This document shows positions 53,994 to 62,995 of a DNA stretch of 64,000 nucleotides, one piece after another. Below the pieces are notes generated by a model, which was given only the letters and a program-made list of their open reading frames with translations, did not search any database and was not told where the DNA came from. Position numbers and translations under genes: made by a program. Location of the stretch: positions 1,178,001 through 1,242,000 of the forward strand of contig NZ_CP030048.1 in the NCBI RefSeq assembly GCF_015291665.1, in the 5' to 3' direction. This DNA is from Bradyrhizobium sp. CCBAU 53338 (GTDB taxonomy: Bacteria > Pseudomonadota > Alphaproteobacteria > Rhizobiales > Xanthobacteraceae). Numbering within the stretch: the first letter of the stretch is position 1; the number at the start of each line of letters is the position of its first letter.

Positions 53994-55463
53994 ATGGCGG
54001 ATTACGACCTCGCGATCATCGGTGGCGGCCTGAACGGCGTCAGCCTCGCGCGCGATGCCGCCGGCCGCGGGCTGCGGGTGATCCTGATCGAGCAGGGCGA
54101 TCTCGGCGGCGCCGCATCGTCCGCGACACCTCGGCTAATCCACGGCGATTTGTCGGTGCTGGAGCGGCGCGGCTTCTGGCGGGTGCGCCGGGCGCTGGCC
54201 GAGCGCCGGACCTGGGTTCGAATCGCGCCGCATCTGGTGCGGCCGATGAGTTTTGTGATCCCCGCCCATTCCGACGAGCGTCCGCCATGGCTGCTGCGCG
54301 CCGCCCTGTATGCCTATGATGCGCTCACGGATCGCGGCGGTTTGCCAGGATCGGCCACCCTCGACGTCACGCATCATCCCGTCGGCAACGCGCTGAAGCG
54401 TCCGTTCGGCATCGCCTTCCAATATGCCGACTGCGTGGTCGATGATTCCCGCCTTGTGGTGCTCACGGCGTTGGATGCTGCCGAGCGCGGCGCCGTGATC
54501 CGGACCGGGGCGCGTTGCGTGCGCGCCGACAGGACCGAGATCTGGCGGCTCGCGCTGGTCGATCGCGGGCATCGCCGGGTGATCACGGCGCGTTCGCTGG
54601 CCAACGCCACCGGCGGCTGGACGTCGATGGTCGCGGAGACCGTGCTCCGGCAGCCGCAGCCGGCCATGGTCGCGAGGCAGATGAGCCAGATCGTCGTTCC
54701 GAGGCTTTACGAATCGGACAACGTCTATGTCTTCCAGAACAGCGATGGACGGCTGATTTTCGCAAGCCCGTTCGCGCAGGATTTCACGCTGGTCGGCACC
54801 GTCACGCGCGACTTCACCGGCGATCCCGCGATCGTCGCGATGCCGGGCGCCGATGTCGGCTATCTCTGCGACGCTGCAAGCCGCTATTTCCGCGAGCGCG
54901 TCGCTCCGACCAACGTGGTACGCACGGTTACTGGTGTCAACCTGTCGCTCGAATCCGCACGACGCCGCGACGGCACGACACTGTTCCACGCACGCCGGCG
55001 CAAGGCGCCGCTGCTCACGATGTTTGGCGGCGACATCACGACTTCGCGTTTTCGCGCCGAGCGGGCAGTGACGCGGTTGACGCCGTTCTATCCGATGTCA
55101 CGACCCTGGACTTCGGGCGCAGCATTGCCGGGCGGCGATTTCGCCTGGGATCGTTTCGAGATTGAGGTCGACCTCGCGCGCCACCGCTGGGGCCTGCTTT
55201 CGGAGTCGCAAGCCCGGCGTCTGGTTGCGGCCTACGGCTCGCGACTGCCGGGCGTGCTGGGCGCAGCGAAGAGCAGAGACGATCTTGGCCCCGTCTTCGG
55301 CCCCGACCTGACCGGCGCAGAGGTCCGCTATCTGATGGACCATGAATGGGCACGCTTCCCCGACGACATCCTGTGGCGCCGCTCCAAGCTCGGCCTGACC
55401 ATGCCCGCGGCGGATCGCGACGCGTTGGCTGCGTTCATGGCGGATCCGTCTCGAACCGGTTGA
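53994..55463 (+). CDS. glpD: Glycerol-3-phosphate dehydrogenase (aerobic)
   Basis: A 489-residue FAD enzyme that oxidises glycerol-3-phosphate to dihydroxyacetone phosphate at the inner membrane. LAIIGGGLNGVSLARDAAGR is the FAD motif; SSATPRLIHGDL is close to the usual SS+..KL.HGG.RYL; GTVTRDFTGDP, TRTVTGVNLSLE-like and FGGDITTSRFRAE are recognisable. It lies 33 bases after the c-di-GMP gene and 52 bases before an ABC ATPase gene. No glpK or glpF is nearby, so the context does not confirm a glycerol operon. Confidence 0.9.
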   Translation: MADYDLAIIGGGLNGVSLARDAAGRGLRVILIEQGDLGGAASSATPRLIHGDLSVLERRGFWRVRRALAERRTWVRIAPHLVRPMSFVIPAHSDERPPWLLRAALYAYDALTDRGGLPGSATLDVTHHPVGNALKRPFGIAFQYADCVVDDSRLVVLTALDAAERGAVIRTGARCVRADRTEIWRLALVDRGHRRVITARSLANATGGWTSMVAETVLRQPQPAMVARQMSQIVVPRLYESDNVYVFQNSDGRLIFASPFAQDFTLVGTVTRDFTGDPAIVAMPGADVGYLCDAASRYFRERVAPTNVVRTVTGVNLSLESARRRDGTTLFHARRRKAPLLTMFGGDITTSRFRAERAVTRLTPFYPMSRPWTSGAALPGGDFAWDRFEIEVDLARHRWGLLSESQARRLVAAYGSRLPGVLGAAKSRDDLGPVFGPDLTGAEVRYLMDHEWARFPDDILWRRSKLGLTMPAADRDALAAFMADPSRTG

Positions 55464-55515
55464 GCAATGGCCGATCCGCCGCTAGCGTGCGGCGGCATTA
55501 GGGTTGGCAGGGACG

Positions 55516-56676
55516 ATGACTGACGAATTGCCCAGGACAGACGCCGCTGGCGTAGATGCGAATCCCTCCGCGGGTCAGCCGTTGCTGCGGATCGAGGGCG
55601 TGGCCAAGACGTTCGGGTCGTTCCGTGCGGTCGATGGCGTATCGCTCGACATCAGGGCCGGCGAGTTCTTTGCGCTGCTCGGCCCCAGCGGCTGCGGCAA
55701 GACCACGCTGCTGCGCATGCTCGCGGGCTTCGAGGCACCGGATGAAGGTCGCATCCTGCTTGCCGGCAAGGACATTGCGCAGGCGCTGCCGCACGAGCGC
55801 CCGATCAACATGATGTTCCAGAACTACGCGTTGTTTCCGCATCTCTCGGTGCGCGACAATATCGCCTTCGGTCTCAAGCGCGCCAATATGGCGCGCGTCG
55901 ACGTCGCAACGCGTGTCGCCGAGATGGTCGCGCTGGTGAAGCTCGAAGGGCTGGAGAAACGCAAGCCCGACCAGCTCTCCGGCGGCCAGCGCCAGCGCGT
56001 TGCCCTGGCCCGCGCGCTGGCGCGAAGGCCGCAATTGCTGCTGCTCGACGAGCCGCTCGCGGCGCTCGACAAGAAGCTGCGTGAGAGCACGCAAGTCGAG
56101 CTGATGGAGCTTCAGCGCCGGCTCGGGATGACCTTCATCATCGTCACCCACGACCAGGAAGAGGCGATGACGATGGCTGATAGAATCGGCGTGATGAAAT
56201 CAGGCAAGCTCGCCCAGGTCGCCGCCCCGCGCGAGCTCTATGAGGCGCCGCGCTCGCGCTGGATCGCGGAGTTCGTCGGCGACATCAACCTGTTCGACGC
56301 CGAAACCAAACTGCGCGACGGTCATCGCCTGGTCGTAGGCACGCCTGACGCAGGGACGCTGGTGGTGGCCGAGCCGGGCCAGCCGTTCGCCGAGGCAAGA
56401 TTTTCGGTCGCGATCCGCCCCGAGAAGGTCAAGCTGTCGCGGCGTGGTCCCGCGAGCGAGGCCGGTCATGAAACTGCAATCAACCGGCTCGACGGGGTGA
56501 TCGCTGACATCTGCTATCTCGGCGGCACCACCACCTACCGGGTGAAGCTCGATACGGGCGGGACGGTACAGGCGTCCGTCGCCAACAGCGCGCGGCTCGA
56601 TGTCGATGCCTATAGCCTGAACCAGCACGTCGTCGCCTGGTTTACGCCCGACGATTGCGTGGTGCTGCCGTCATGA
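55516..56676 (+). CDS. ABC importer ATPase (spermidine/putrescine type)
   Basis: A 386-residue ATP-binding subunit of the PotA/PotG kind. Walker A GPSGCGKT (56-63), Q-loop MMFQNYALFPHLSV, signature LSGGQRQRVAL (154 onwards), Walker B LLLLDEP (174-180), and H-loop IVTHDQEEAM. The C-terminal TOBE domain (RFSVAIRPEKVKLSRRG, then GTTTYRVKLDTGG) is typical of spermidine/putrescine or iron importers. Its stop overlaps the ATG of the first permease. No substrate-binding protein gene adjoins. Confidence 0.93.
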   Translation: MTDELPRTDAAGVDANPSAGQPLLRIEGVAKTFGSFRAVDGVSLDIRAGEFFALLGPSGCGKTTLLRMLAGFEAPDEGRILLAGKDIAQALPHERPINMMFQNYALFPHLSVRDNIAFGLKRANMARVDVATRVAEMVALVKLEGLEKRKPDQLSGGQRQRVALARALARRPQLLLLDEPLAALDKKLRESTQVELMELQRRLGMTFIIVTHDQEEAMTMADRIGVMKSGKLAQVAAPRELYEAPRSRWIAEFVGDINLFDAETKLRDGHRLVVGTPDAGTLVVAEPGQPFAEARFSVAIRPEKVKLSRRGPASEAGHETAINRLDGVIADICYLGGTTTYRVKLDTGGTVQASVANSARLDVDAYSLNQHVVAWFTPDDCVVLPS

Positions 56677-57584
56677 GCGCGCGCCGGATCTTCGCGCGAC
56701 CGGCGCGTTTCGCCGCCATCGCGCCCTATGTCTGGATGGTGCTGTTCTTCCTGGTGCCGTTCGGCTTCGTGCTGAAGATCAGCCTGTCGCAGACGGCGAT
56801 CGCGCAGCCGCCTTACGAGCCGGTGTTCGACCTGACGGCGGGGTGGACGGCGATCCGCGCGGCCTTTGCCGCGCTCTCGGTCGACAATTTCAGGCTGCTC
56901 GCCTCCGACGACCTGTATGTATTCGCCTATCTGCGCAGCCTCACCGTTGCCGTGACGGCGACGGCCTTGTTGCTGCTGATCGGCTATCCCATCGCCTATG
57001 GCATGGCGCGATTGCCAAAACGCTGGCAGGCGGTGGCGATGGTGCTGGTGATCGTGCCGTTCTGGACCTCGTTCCTGATCCGCATCTATGCCTGGATCAA
57101 CATCCTTCAGCACGACGGCCTGCTCAACCGGATCCTCTTGGCGCTGCATCTGGTCAGCGAGCCCGTGGTATGGCTCTCCACCGACACTGCGATGTATATC
57201 GGCATCGTCTATTCCTACCTGCCGTTCATGATTCTGCCGCTCTACGCCACGCTCGCCAAGATGGAGCCGGCGCTGGAGGAGGCCGCCTCCGATCTCGGCG
57301 CGCCGCCTTGGCAGGTGTTCTGGCTCGTCACTTTCCCGTTGTCGCTGCCAGGCGTCGGCGCCGGCGTGCTGTTGTGCTTCATCCCTGTTGTCGGCGAGTT
57401 CGTGATCCCGGATCTTCTGGCCGGCTCCGACTCGCTGATGATCGGCCAGACGCTGTGGCTCGAGTTCTTCACCAACAAGGACTGGCCGGTCGCCTCCGCT
57501 GTGGCGATCGTGCTGCTCGTGGTATTGCTGCTGCCGCTTCTGTCCTACGAGCGGCTGCAGCGGCGACAGTTGGAGGAGCGGTGA
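56673..57584 (+). CDS. ABC importer permease (PotB/PotH-like)
   Basis: A 303-residue inner-membrane permease with six transmembrane helices (IAPYVWMVLFFLVPFGFVLK first). The EAA loop LEEAASDLGAPPWQVFWLVT is complete and identifies an importer of the spermidine/putrescine class. The ATG overlaps the ATPase stop (ATGA). It pairs with the next permease to form the channel. Confidence 0.93.
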   Translation: MSARRIFARPARFAAIAPYVWMVLFFLVPFGFVLKISLSQTAIAQPPYEPVFDLTAGWTAIRAAFAALSVDNFRLLASDDLYVFAYLRSLTVAVTATALLLLIGYPIAYGMARLPKRWQAVAMVLVIVPFWTSFLIRIYAWINILQHDGLLNRILLALHLVSEPVVWLSTDTAMYIGIVYSYLPFMILPLYATLAKMEPALEEAASDLGAPPWQVFWLVTFPLSLPGVGAGVLLCFIPVVGEFVIPDLLAGSDSLMIGQTLWLEFFTNKDWPVASAVAIVLLVVLLLPLLSYERLQRRQLEER

Positions 57585-57585
57585 G

Positions 57586-58398
57586 ATGCCTAAAATCTCC
57601 CGCCTGTCCCGTTTCAACATCGCTTCGCTGGCGCTGGGGCTCGCCTTCCTCTATCTGCCGATCCTCATTCTCGTGATCTATTCCTTCAACGCCTCGCGGC
57701 TGGTGACGGTGTGGGGCGGCTGGTCGCTGCGCTGGTATCACGAGTTCTTTGCCGACCGCGCCATGATCGAGGCGTCCTGGATGAGCCTGCGGGTCGGGGT
57801 CGCTTCTGCGACGATCGCGACGCTGCTCGGCACGGCGGCTGCGGTGGCGTTGTCGCGCGGCGAACGCTTTCGTGGCCGTACGCTGTTCTCCGGCATGCTC
57901 TATGCCCCTCTGGTGATGCCGGAGGTGATCACGGGACTGTCGCTGCTCTTGCTGTTCGTCGCGCTGAACGCCGAGCGCGGCTTCTGGACGGTGACGATCG
58001 CGCATACCACGCTGACGATGTGCTTTGTCGCCGTGGTCGTGCAGTCGCGGCTCGGCTCGCTCGACCGTTCGCTGGAGGAGGCGGCGATGGACCTCGGCTG
58101 TGCGCCCGTCCGCGCCTTCCTGTCGGTGACTCTGCCGCTGATCGCACCGGCGATCGTTGCCGGATGGATGCTCGCCTTCACGCTCTCTCTCGACGATCTC
58201 GTGATTGCGAGCTTCACCACGGGGCCGGGATCGGCGACGCTGCCGATCCGGATCTACTCCGAGGTTCGCCTCGGCGTGAAGCCGGAGATCAACGCGATCT
58301 GCACGCTGGTGATCGCACTGATCGCGGTGGTCATCGTCATCGCCTCGCTGGTCTCGAAACTGTCGAGCTCGCAGGGCGAGAGCGCGGCTCCGTTGTGA
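57586..58398 (+). CDS. ABC importer permease (PotC/PotI-like)
   Basis: A 270-residue permease with six helices. LYLPILILVIYSFNASRLVT opens the protein as in PotC/PotI; the EAA loop is LEEAAMDLGCAPVRAFLSVT, and FTLSLDDLVIASFTTGPGSA is typical of the group. It starts 1 base after the preceding permease stop. No gene for a PotD/PotF binding protein follows; a dispersed repeat and a convergent sugar importer come next. Confidence 0.93.
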   Translation: MPKISRLSRFNIASLALGLAFLYLPILILVIYSFNASRLVTVWGGWSLRWYHEFFADRAMIEASWMSLRVGVASATIATLLGTAAAVALSRGERFRGRTLFSGMLYAPLVMPEVITGLSLLLLFVALNAERGFWTVTIAHTTLTMCFVAVVVQSRLGSLDRSLEEAAMDLGCAPVRAFLSVTLPLIAPAIVAGWMLAFTLSLDDLVIASFTTGPGSATLPIRIYSEVRLGVKPEINAICTLVIALIAVVIVIASLVSKLSSSQGESAAPL

Positions 58399-58408
58399 TC
58401 CCTGCCTT

Positions 58409-58490
58409 CATTGCGAGGAGCTCGCGACAAAGTTGCGAAGCAATCCAGACCGTCGCCGCGGCAGGAATCCGGATTGCCTCGCTCGCAATG
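58409..58490. repeat. Dispersed palindromic repeat
   Basis: An inverted repeat bounded by CATTGCGAG (58409-58417) and CTCGCAATG (58482-58490), with GAAGCAATCC (about 58437-58446) and GGATTGCCTC (58471-58480) as inner arms. It sits between convergent operons. Degenerate partial copies appear near 912-972 and 24571-24585. Confidence 0.7.
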
Positions 58491-58501
58491 ACGAGAGGCA
58501 G

Positions 58502-59353
58502 CTACGACTTCACCGCGCCCGCCGTGAGGCCGCCTACCATGTAGCGGCGGAAGGCGTAGTAGATCGCGGCCGGCGGCAGCGCGTAGATGAAGCCGGTGGT
58601 CATCAGCAGCTCCCAAGGCGAATCGTCGGCGGAGAGGAAGTTGCCGAGCGCGACGGGCAGCGTGATGTCCTGATCGTTCGACAGCAGCAGGAACGCATAG
58701 AGATATTCGTTCCATGCGAGCAGCACCGCGTAAGTGCCGATCGCGACCAGCGACGGCATCATCAGCGGCAGGTACACCAGGCGGAAGATCTGCAGCGTGG
58801 TGGCGCCGTCCATCACTGCAGCTTCGTCCAGCTCGACCGGCAGCTTGTCGGAGGCTTGCTTCAGCACCCAGATCGCATAGGGGCTGGCGATCGTTACCAT
58901 CGCCAGGATCAGCGACCAGCGATTGTTCAGAAGGCCGTAATTGCCCATGGTGCGATACATCGGCACGGCGAGAAACGCCGCCGGAATGAAATAGGTGAAC
59001 AGCGCGAGATTCATCACGATGCGCCCACCCGGCACCTTCAGCCGTGAAATGGAGAACGCGGCCGCGGTGGCGACAAACAGCGTCAGTGCGCCGACGGCAG
59101 CCGCAATCACCACCGAATTCCAGAACTGGACGTAAAAGTCCCGCAGGAAATAATGCTGCTCATGGAACACGATCGAAAAGTTGTGCAGCGTCGGATGGTC
59201 CGGCCACATCTTCCCGGAGAACGCATCCTCCTTCGGCGAGATCGCGAACAGGAACATGTGGTAGATCGGCACCATCGTCCAGATGAACACCGGGATTCCG
59301 ATCAGGAGCAACCGCGCTTCGGTCGCGACTTCGCGCAGGGTGGGGAGCTTCAT
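58502..59353 (-). CDS. Sugar ABC importer permease (MalG-like)
   Basis: A 283-residue permease with six transmembrane helices (ARLLLIGIPVFIWTMVPIYH first). The EAA loop is LDEAAVMDGATTLQIFRLVY. VVIAAAVGALTLFVATAAAF and ILAMVTIASPYAIWVLKQAS are typical of the carbohydrate uptake (CUT1) family. The ATG overlaps the upstream permease stop in an ATGA. It is last in a three-gene operon with no ATPase gene. Confidence 0.92.
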   Translation of the reverse strand: MKLPTLREVATEARLLLIGIPVFIWTMVPIYHMFLFAISPKEDAFSGKMWPDHPTLHNFSIVFHEQHYFLRDFYVQFWNSVVIAAAVGALTLFVATAAAFSISRLKVPGGRIVMNLALFTYFIPAAFLAVPMYRTMGNYGLLNNRWSLILAMVTIASPYAIWVLKQASDKLPVELDEAAVMDGATTLQIFRLVYLPLMMPSLVAIGTYAVLLAWNEYLYAFLLLSNDQDITLPVALGNFLSADDSPWELLMTTGFIYALPPAAIYYAFRRYMVGGLTAGAVKS

Positions 59354-60222
59354 CGCGACAACCGTTTCATCATGAAGTAAACGAGCGGCAGGACGAACGG
59401 CATCGCGCAGACGATGGAGGCCATTGCGAGCGAGAGCTGGTCGAGCCGGAGATAGCGGATGCCGAGCGTCGACAGCACGTGCGTAAGGTCGGCCGGGCCG
59501 CCGCCGGTGAGCAGATAGACGCTGTTGAAGTCGCCGAGCGTCCAGATCATCGAGAGCAGCGTGCAGGTGACGTAGAGCGTCTGCATCGATGGCCAGGTGA
59601 TGTAGCGGAATTTCTGCCACCAGCTCGCGCCGTCGACGTCCGCCGCCTCGAACAGGTCGTGCGCGATGGCGAGCCGTCCGGTGATCAGGATCAGCGTCCA
59701 GAACGGCAGCGATTTCCAGATGTGAACGGCGATCGCCATACCGAGCGCCACCGTCGGATCGTTCAGCCAGTTCGGACCGTCTTCGCCGGTGAGCTTGAAT
59801 ATGATCTGGTTGACCATGCCCCATTCGGGATTGAGCATGAATCGCACCGAGAGGATGGTCGGGATCGACGGCACCGCCCAGGGCAGGATGAAGATCACCG
59901 AGAGCCATTTGATCCAGGTGCGCTGCTGCGCGAAGAAGCCGGACAAGAACAGCGCGATCAGCATCTTGATGTTGATGCCGACGACCAGGAAGATCAGTGT
60001 GTTGATCGCGGCGCGCGCGAAAACGGGGTCGTTGTAGAGCTCGACATAGCTTGCCGGGTGGCGCGCCAGCCACAGGCCGTAGCTGACGGGATAAACGACG
60101 AAAGCGAGGAATACGAGCATATAGGGCGCGAGCAGCACGATGCCCCAGACCTGCGCCGGGGTCAGCCGCGACGACAGGGGCGGAGCGGGGATCGTCTGAT
60201 CGCCAGAGAGCGTGATCGCCAT
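59350..60222 (-). CDS. Sugar ABC importer permease (MalF-like)
   Basis: A 290-residue CUT1-type permease with six transmembrane helices (VWGIVLLAPYMLVFLAFVVY). The coupling loop is LFEAADVDGASWWQKFRYIT. SVIFILPWAVPSIPTILSVR and FMLNPEWGMVNQIIFKLTGE are conserved. It is separated from the binding-protein gene by about 100 bases that contain two strong hairpins. Confidence 0.92.
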   Translation of the reverse strand: MAITLSGDQTIPAPPLSSRLTPAQVWGIVLLAPYMLVFLAFVVYPVSYGLWLARHPASYVELYNDPVFARAAINTLIFLVVGINIKMLIALFLSGFFAQQRTWIKWLSVIFILPWAVPSIPTILSVRFMLNPEWGMVNQIIFKLTGEDGPNWLNDPTVALGMAIAVHIWKSLPFWTLILITGRLAIAHDLFEAADVDGASWWQKFRYITWPSMQTLYVTCTLLSMIWTLGDFNSVYLLTGGGPADLTHVLSTLGIRYLRLDQLSLAMASIVCAMPFVLPLVYFMMKRLSR

Positions 60223-60247
60223 TCTTTGGGACTCTTTGAAAGGACTT

Positions 60248-60306
60248 CCGGCCGCACGAGGCGGCCGGTGTTAGCGTTTTGTCTCTCCCCGCGCCAGCGG
60301 GGAGAG
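60248..60306 (-). terminator. Two hairpins between binding-protein and permease genes
   Basis: An 8-bp stem (CCGGCCGC with GCGGCCGG, 60248-60268) and a 10-bp stem (CTCTCCCCGC with GCGGGGAGAG, 60283-60306). On the transcribed minus strand the latter comes first and is followed by ACAAAA. They probably stabilise the binding-protein mRNA and reduce read-through into the permease genes, a common arrangement. Confidence 0.65.
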
Positions 60307-60319
60307 GAAAAAAGAGAAC

Positions 60320-61705
60320 TTAGCCTGCAACCTGCTTGATGCGGGCGATCATCTCGTCGACGGCCTTGTCGACCGGGATCTTCTCGCTGACCACCCGGTT
60401 CATCGCCTTGGCAAACACGTTCTCGTTGTTCAGGATCGTGAACTTGTAGTTCTTGGTGAAGTCGAACGGAATCGTGCCGCCAGTGAACTGCGTATAGGCT
60501 GCCTTGCGGTGCTTGTCGGCCTGCCAGAACGGGCTCTGCTGGCTGGCCTTCGTCACCGGGAACCAACGGCCGAGGCCGCCTTCAACGTAGGGCCGCAAAT
60601 TTTCTTCCTGGAGCAGGAATTTGATGAATTCCTTGCCTTCCGCCTTGTTCTTGGAGGCGGTGAAGATCACGCCGGTCTTGACGTCGGAGCGGTATTTCAT
60701 CGGCGTCCCGTCAGGCTTGTTGGGGAAGCCGGTGGTGATGATGTCATCATAGTAGGCCTTCTTGCCGGCATCGCGCTGCTCCTGCGTGAGCGCCGGATTG
60801 ATCGAATCCTCGTACCATTTCGCCGGAATCGAGATCGTGAAGTTGTGGGTCATCACGATCGTCTTGTTGTGGAAGGCGACATTGTTGTCGGGGTCCTTCC
60901 AGGTCGTTGAGGACGGCGGCGTGCAGCCCCTTGTATAGATGTCGGTGTAGTCCTTCATTGCGTGAATCAGGTTCTCGCGGACCTTGGGATCGTCGACCGT
61001 AAGCTTGCCGTCGTCATCGACCAGCTTGACGTTGTAGGCGTCCATGAAGGTGTAGAACGACTGGAATGCGTCGGTGGATTCAACGCCCATCGGCTGGCCG
61101 ATCGCGTAGAGGCGCTGACCGGTAGCCTTGCGGATCCCCGGCTGCACCTTGTCGCACCAGAACGACCAATAATCGTTCCATTTGGTCGGAATGTCGCTCT
61201 GCTTGAAGCCTGCCTTTTCCAGCATGTCATTCCAGATGTTGACATGCATGGTCTGCTGTTTCAGCGGGAAACCGTAATAGCCCTTCTTCTTGGTCTGGTC
61301 GTTGTAGAGAAGAGCCGTTTCCAGCGTGTTTGGCGCGAACTCGGATTTCATCGGCAGGAGGATGTCGGAGAGGTCCTCGAGCTTGCCTTCGAACGCCCAT
61401 TTGCCCGCCGCCTGCACGTCATACGTGTCGGAGTAGGCGACGTCGGGCACCGTGCCGGAATCCAGCGCCGCGACGGTCTTCGGAATCATGTCCTGAACCG
61501 CATATTGCGACAATTCGACCTTGATGCCGCTCTTGGTCTCGAATTTCTTGATCGCTGCGAGCAGCGCGTCGTCCTCGGATTTGTAGAAACCCTTCACCCA
61601 CCAGATCGTGATCGTCTTCTGCTGTGCAAAGGCGGGTGCAGTGGCCGCAAACAGCCCAACCGCAGCAACCGCCAATGATACTGCGCCAATAACCTTGGAT
61701 CTCAC
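60320..61705 (-). CDS. Sugar ABC importer substrate-binding protein
   Basis: A 461-residue periplasmic protein of the family 1 solute-binding group. The signal peptide (KVIGAVSLAVAAVGLFAATA) ends at AFA-Q, about residue 27. KTITIWWVKGFYKSEDDALL opens the mature part; FETKSGIKVELS, DSGTVPDVAYSDTYD, GYYGFPLKQQTMHVNIWND and KAEGKEFIKFLLQEENLRPY follow. The GTG at 61705 was chosen because AGGGAG lies 7 bases upstream. Substrate is unknown; carbohydrate is expected from the permease class. Confidence 0.92.
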   Translation of the reverse strand: MRSKVIGAVSLAVAAVGLFAATAPAFAQQKTITIWWVKGFYKSEDDALLAAIKKFETKSGIKVELSQYAVQDMIPKTVAALDSGTVPDVAYSDTYDVQAAGKWAFEGKLEDLSDILLPMKSEFAPNTLETALLYNDQTKKKGYYGFPLKQQTMHVNIWNDMLEKAGFKQSDIPTKWNDYWSFWCDKVQPGIRKATGQRLYAIGQPMGVESTDAFQSFYTFMDAYNVKLVDDDGKLTVDDPKVRENLIHAMKDYTDIYTRGCTPPSSTTWKDPDNNVAFHNKTIVMTHNFTISIPAKWYEDSINPALTQEQRDAGKKAYYDDIITTGFPNKPDGTPMKYRSDVKTGVIFTASKNKAEGKEFIKFLLQEENLRPYVEGGLGRWFPVTKASQQSPFWQADKHRKAAYTQFTGGTIPFDFTKNYKFTILNNENVFAKAMNRVVSEKIPVDKAVDEMIARIKQVAG

Positions 61706-61937
61706 GTTTTTCTCCCTCAAACGGCCGGCGTTTTTAACCGGTCGTATAAAACACTAGCCCATGGCTGCCATCCGATCTAGCGGCATGTTGTCAGACCTAG
61801 GTCGAGGGGGATCGGGCTCTCTGAGATGCTTAACGCGCGCATCGATCCAATCATCGCATCGATTCCCGGCAATCAATTCGCCATGTGTGTCCAGTTGGTC
61901 CATGCAGACCCGCGCACCTGCTCGTCGCCGGCGACAC

Positions 61938-62876
61938 CTACTTCGAGCGGGACGATCGCGGCTTGCCTTGCCCGCCGGTCAGGGACGGAGAGCGCCATGC
62001 CTCCAGAAGCATCTTGAGGAATTGGCTGGCGTGAGGGGACAGTGTCGCCCCGCGCCTGCGCACGATGCCGATCGTCCGCGACACTTCCGGCTCGACCAGA
62101 CGGACGGTGTGAATGATCGGATGGCCGGCCGCGGGCGTCGCCAGCCTCGGGAGCACGGCGATGCCGAGTCCCGCTTCGACCAAGCCGAGCGAACCGGATA
62201 GGTGAGCGACCTCGTAGGACCAGTTGAGCTGCAGGCCCTGTCGCGCCAGCGCATTGTCGATCAATGCGCGATTGCCGCTGTTGCGACCGACGGTGATGAC
62301 CCGGTGCGACACAATTTCCGACCAGCTCACCTGTTTGCGCGATGCCAGCGGATGGTCATGACGGCAAGCCAGCACGAAGGGATCCTCAACCAGTTTCTCG
62401 AATTCGATCTCGGCGTGCGAAGCCCCGATGAAATTGATGCCGAAGTCGACTTCGCCGCGTGCCACCGCCTCCAATCCCTCGTTGGCGCCGATGTCGAGAA
62501 TCCGGATGCGAATGCGCGGATACGCGTCGGCGAACCGGCCGACCGCGCGCGGCATGAAATAGAACACCGCCGTCGGCACCGCGGCAATCGAGACCAAACC
62601 TGAACTCCGCGCGCCGATATCTTGGATGGCGAGCACCGAAGTCTCGAACTCGTCGATGAGGCGACGCACCTTCGGCAGGAAGTCGCGGCCGGTCATGGTG
62701 AGATTGACATGACGCGTCGAGCGTTCGAGCAGTGGTGCGCCGAGACTTTCCTCCAGCTTCTGAATGCGCCGGCTGAGCGCCGGCTGGGATAGGTTCAGCG
62801 CCTTCGCGGTGCGCACGAAGCTTCCGGTCTCCGCGACGGTGATGAATGCCTTGAGGTCGAGCAGTTCCGCGTTCAT
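61938..62876 (-). CDS. LysR-family transcriptional regulator
   Basis: A 312-residue regulator. HTH at residues about 5-62 (LKAFITVAETGSFVRTAKAL, then LSQPALSRRIQKLEESLGAP and FERSTR-like LLERSTR). The effector domain (SIAAVPTAVFYFMPRAVGRF, then GLGIAVLPRL) is standard. It is divergent from the PrpF/GalD-like gene across a 119-base gap with a direct repeat that could be its binding site, so control of that gene is likely. The inducer is unknown. Confidence 0.93.
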   Translation of the reverse strand: MNAELLDLKAFITVAETGSFVRTAKALNLSQPALSRRIQKLEESLGAPLLERSTRHVNLTMTGRDFLPKVRRLIDEFETSVLAIQDIGARSSGLVSIAAVPTAVFYFMPRAVGRFADAYPRIRIRILDIGANEGLEAVARGEVDFGINFIGASHAEIEFEKLVEDPFVLACRHDHPLASRKQVSWSEIVSHRVITVGRNSGNRALIDNALARQGLQLNWSYEVAHLSGSLGLVEAGLGIAVLPRLATPAAGHPIIHTVRLVEPEVSRTIGIVRRRGATLSPHASQFLKMLLEAWRSPSLTGGQGKPRSSRSK

Positions 62877-62898
62877 GGCCCCATCTCGCGATTATACC

Positions 62899-62931
62899 GA
62901 TATATGCATTAATACTTCAGATATTTGCATT
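62899..62931. promoter_or_regulatory. Direct repeat in LysR intergenic region
   Basis: GATATATGCATT (62899-62910) and GATATTTGCATT (62920-62931) match at 11 of 12 positions and are 21 bases apart, two helical turns. The region is AT-rich and lies between the divergent LysR and PrpF-like starts. It is a candidate activator site. Confidence 0.5.
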
Positions 62932-62995
62932 TTACAGAAGAGTTGCAAGAGAGGATGTTTGGTTCGAGCCAAGAATGTCGCCGAACGGATCAGCC

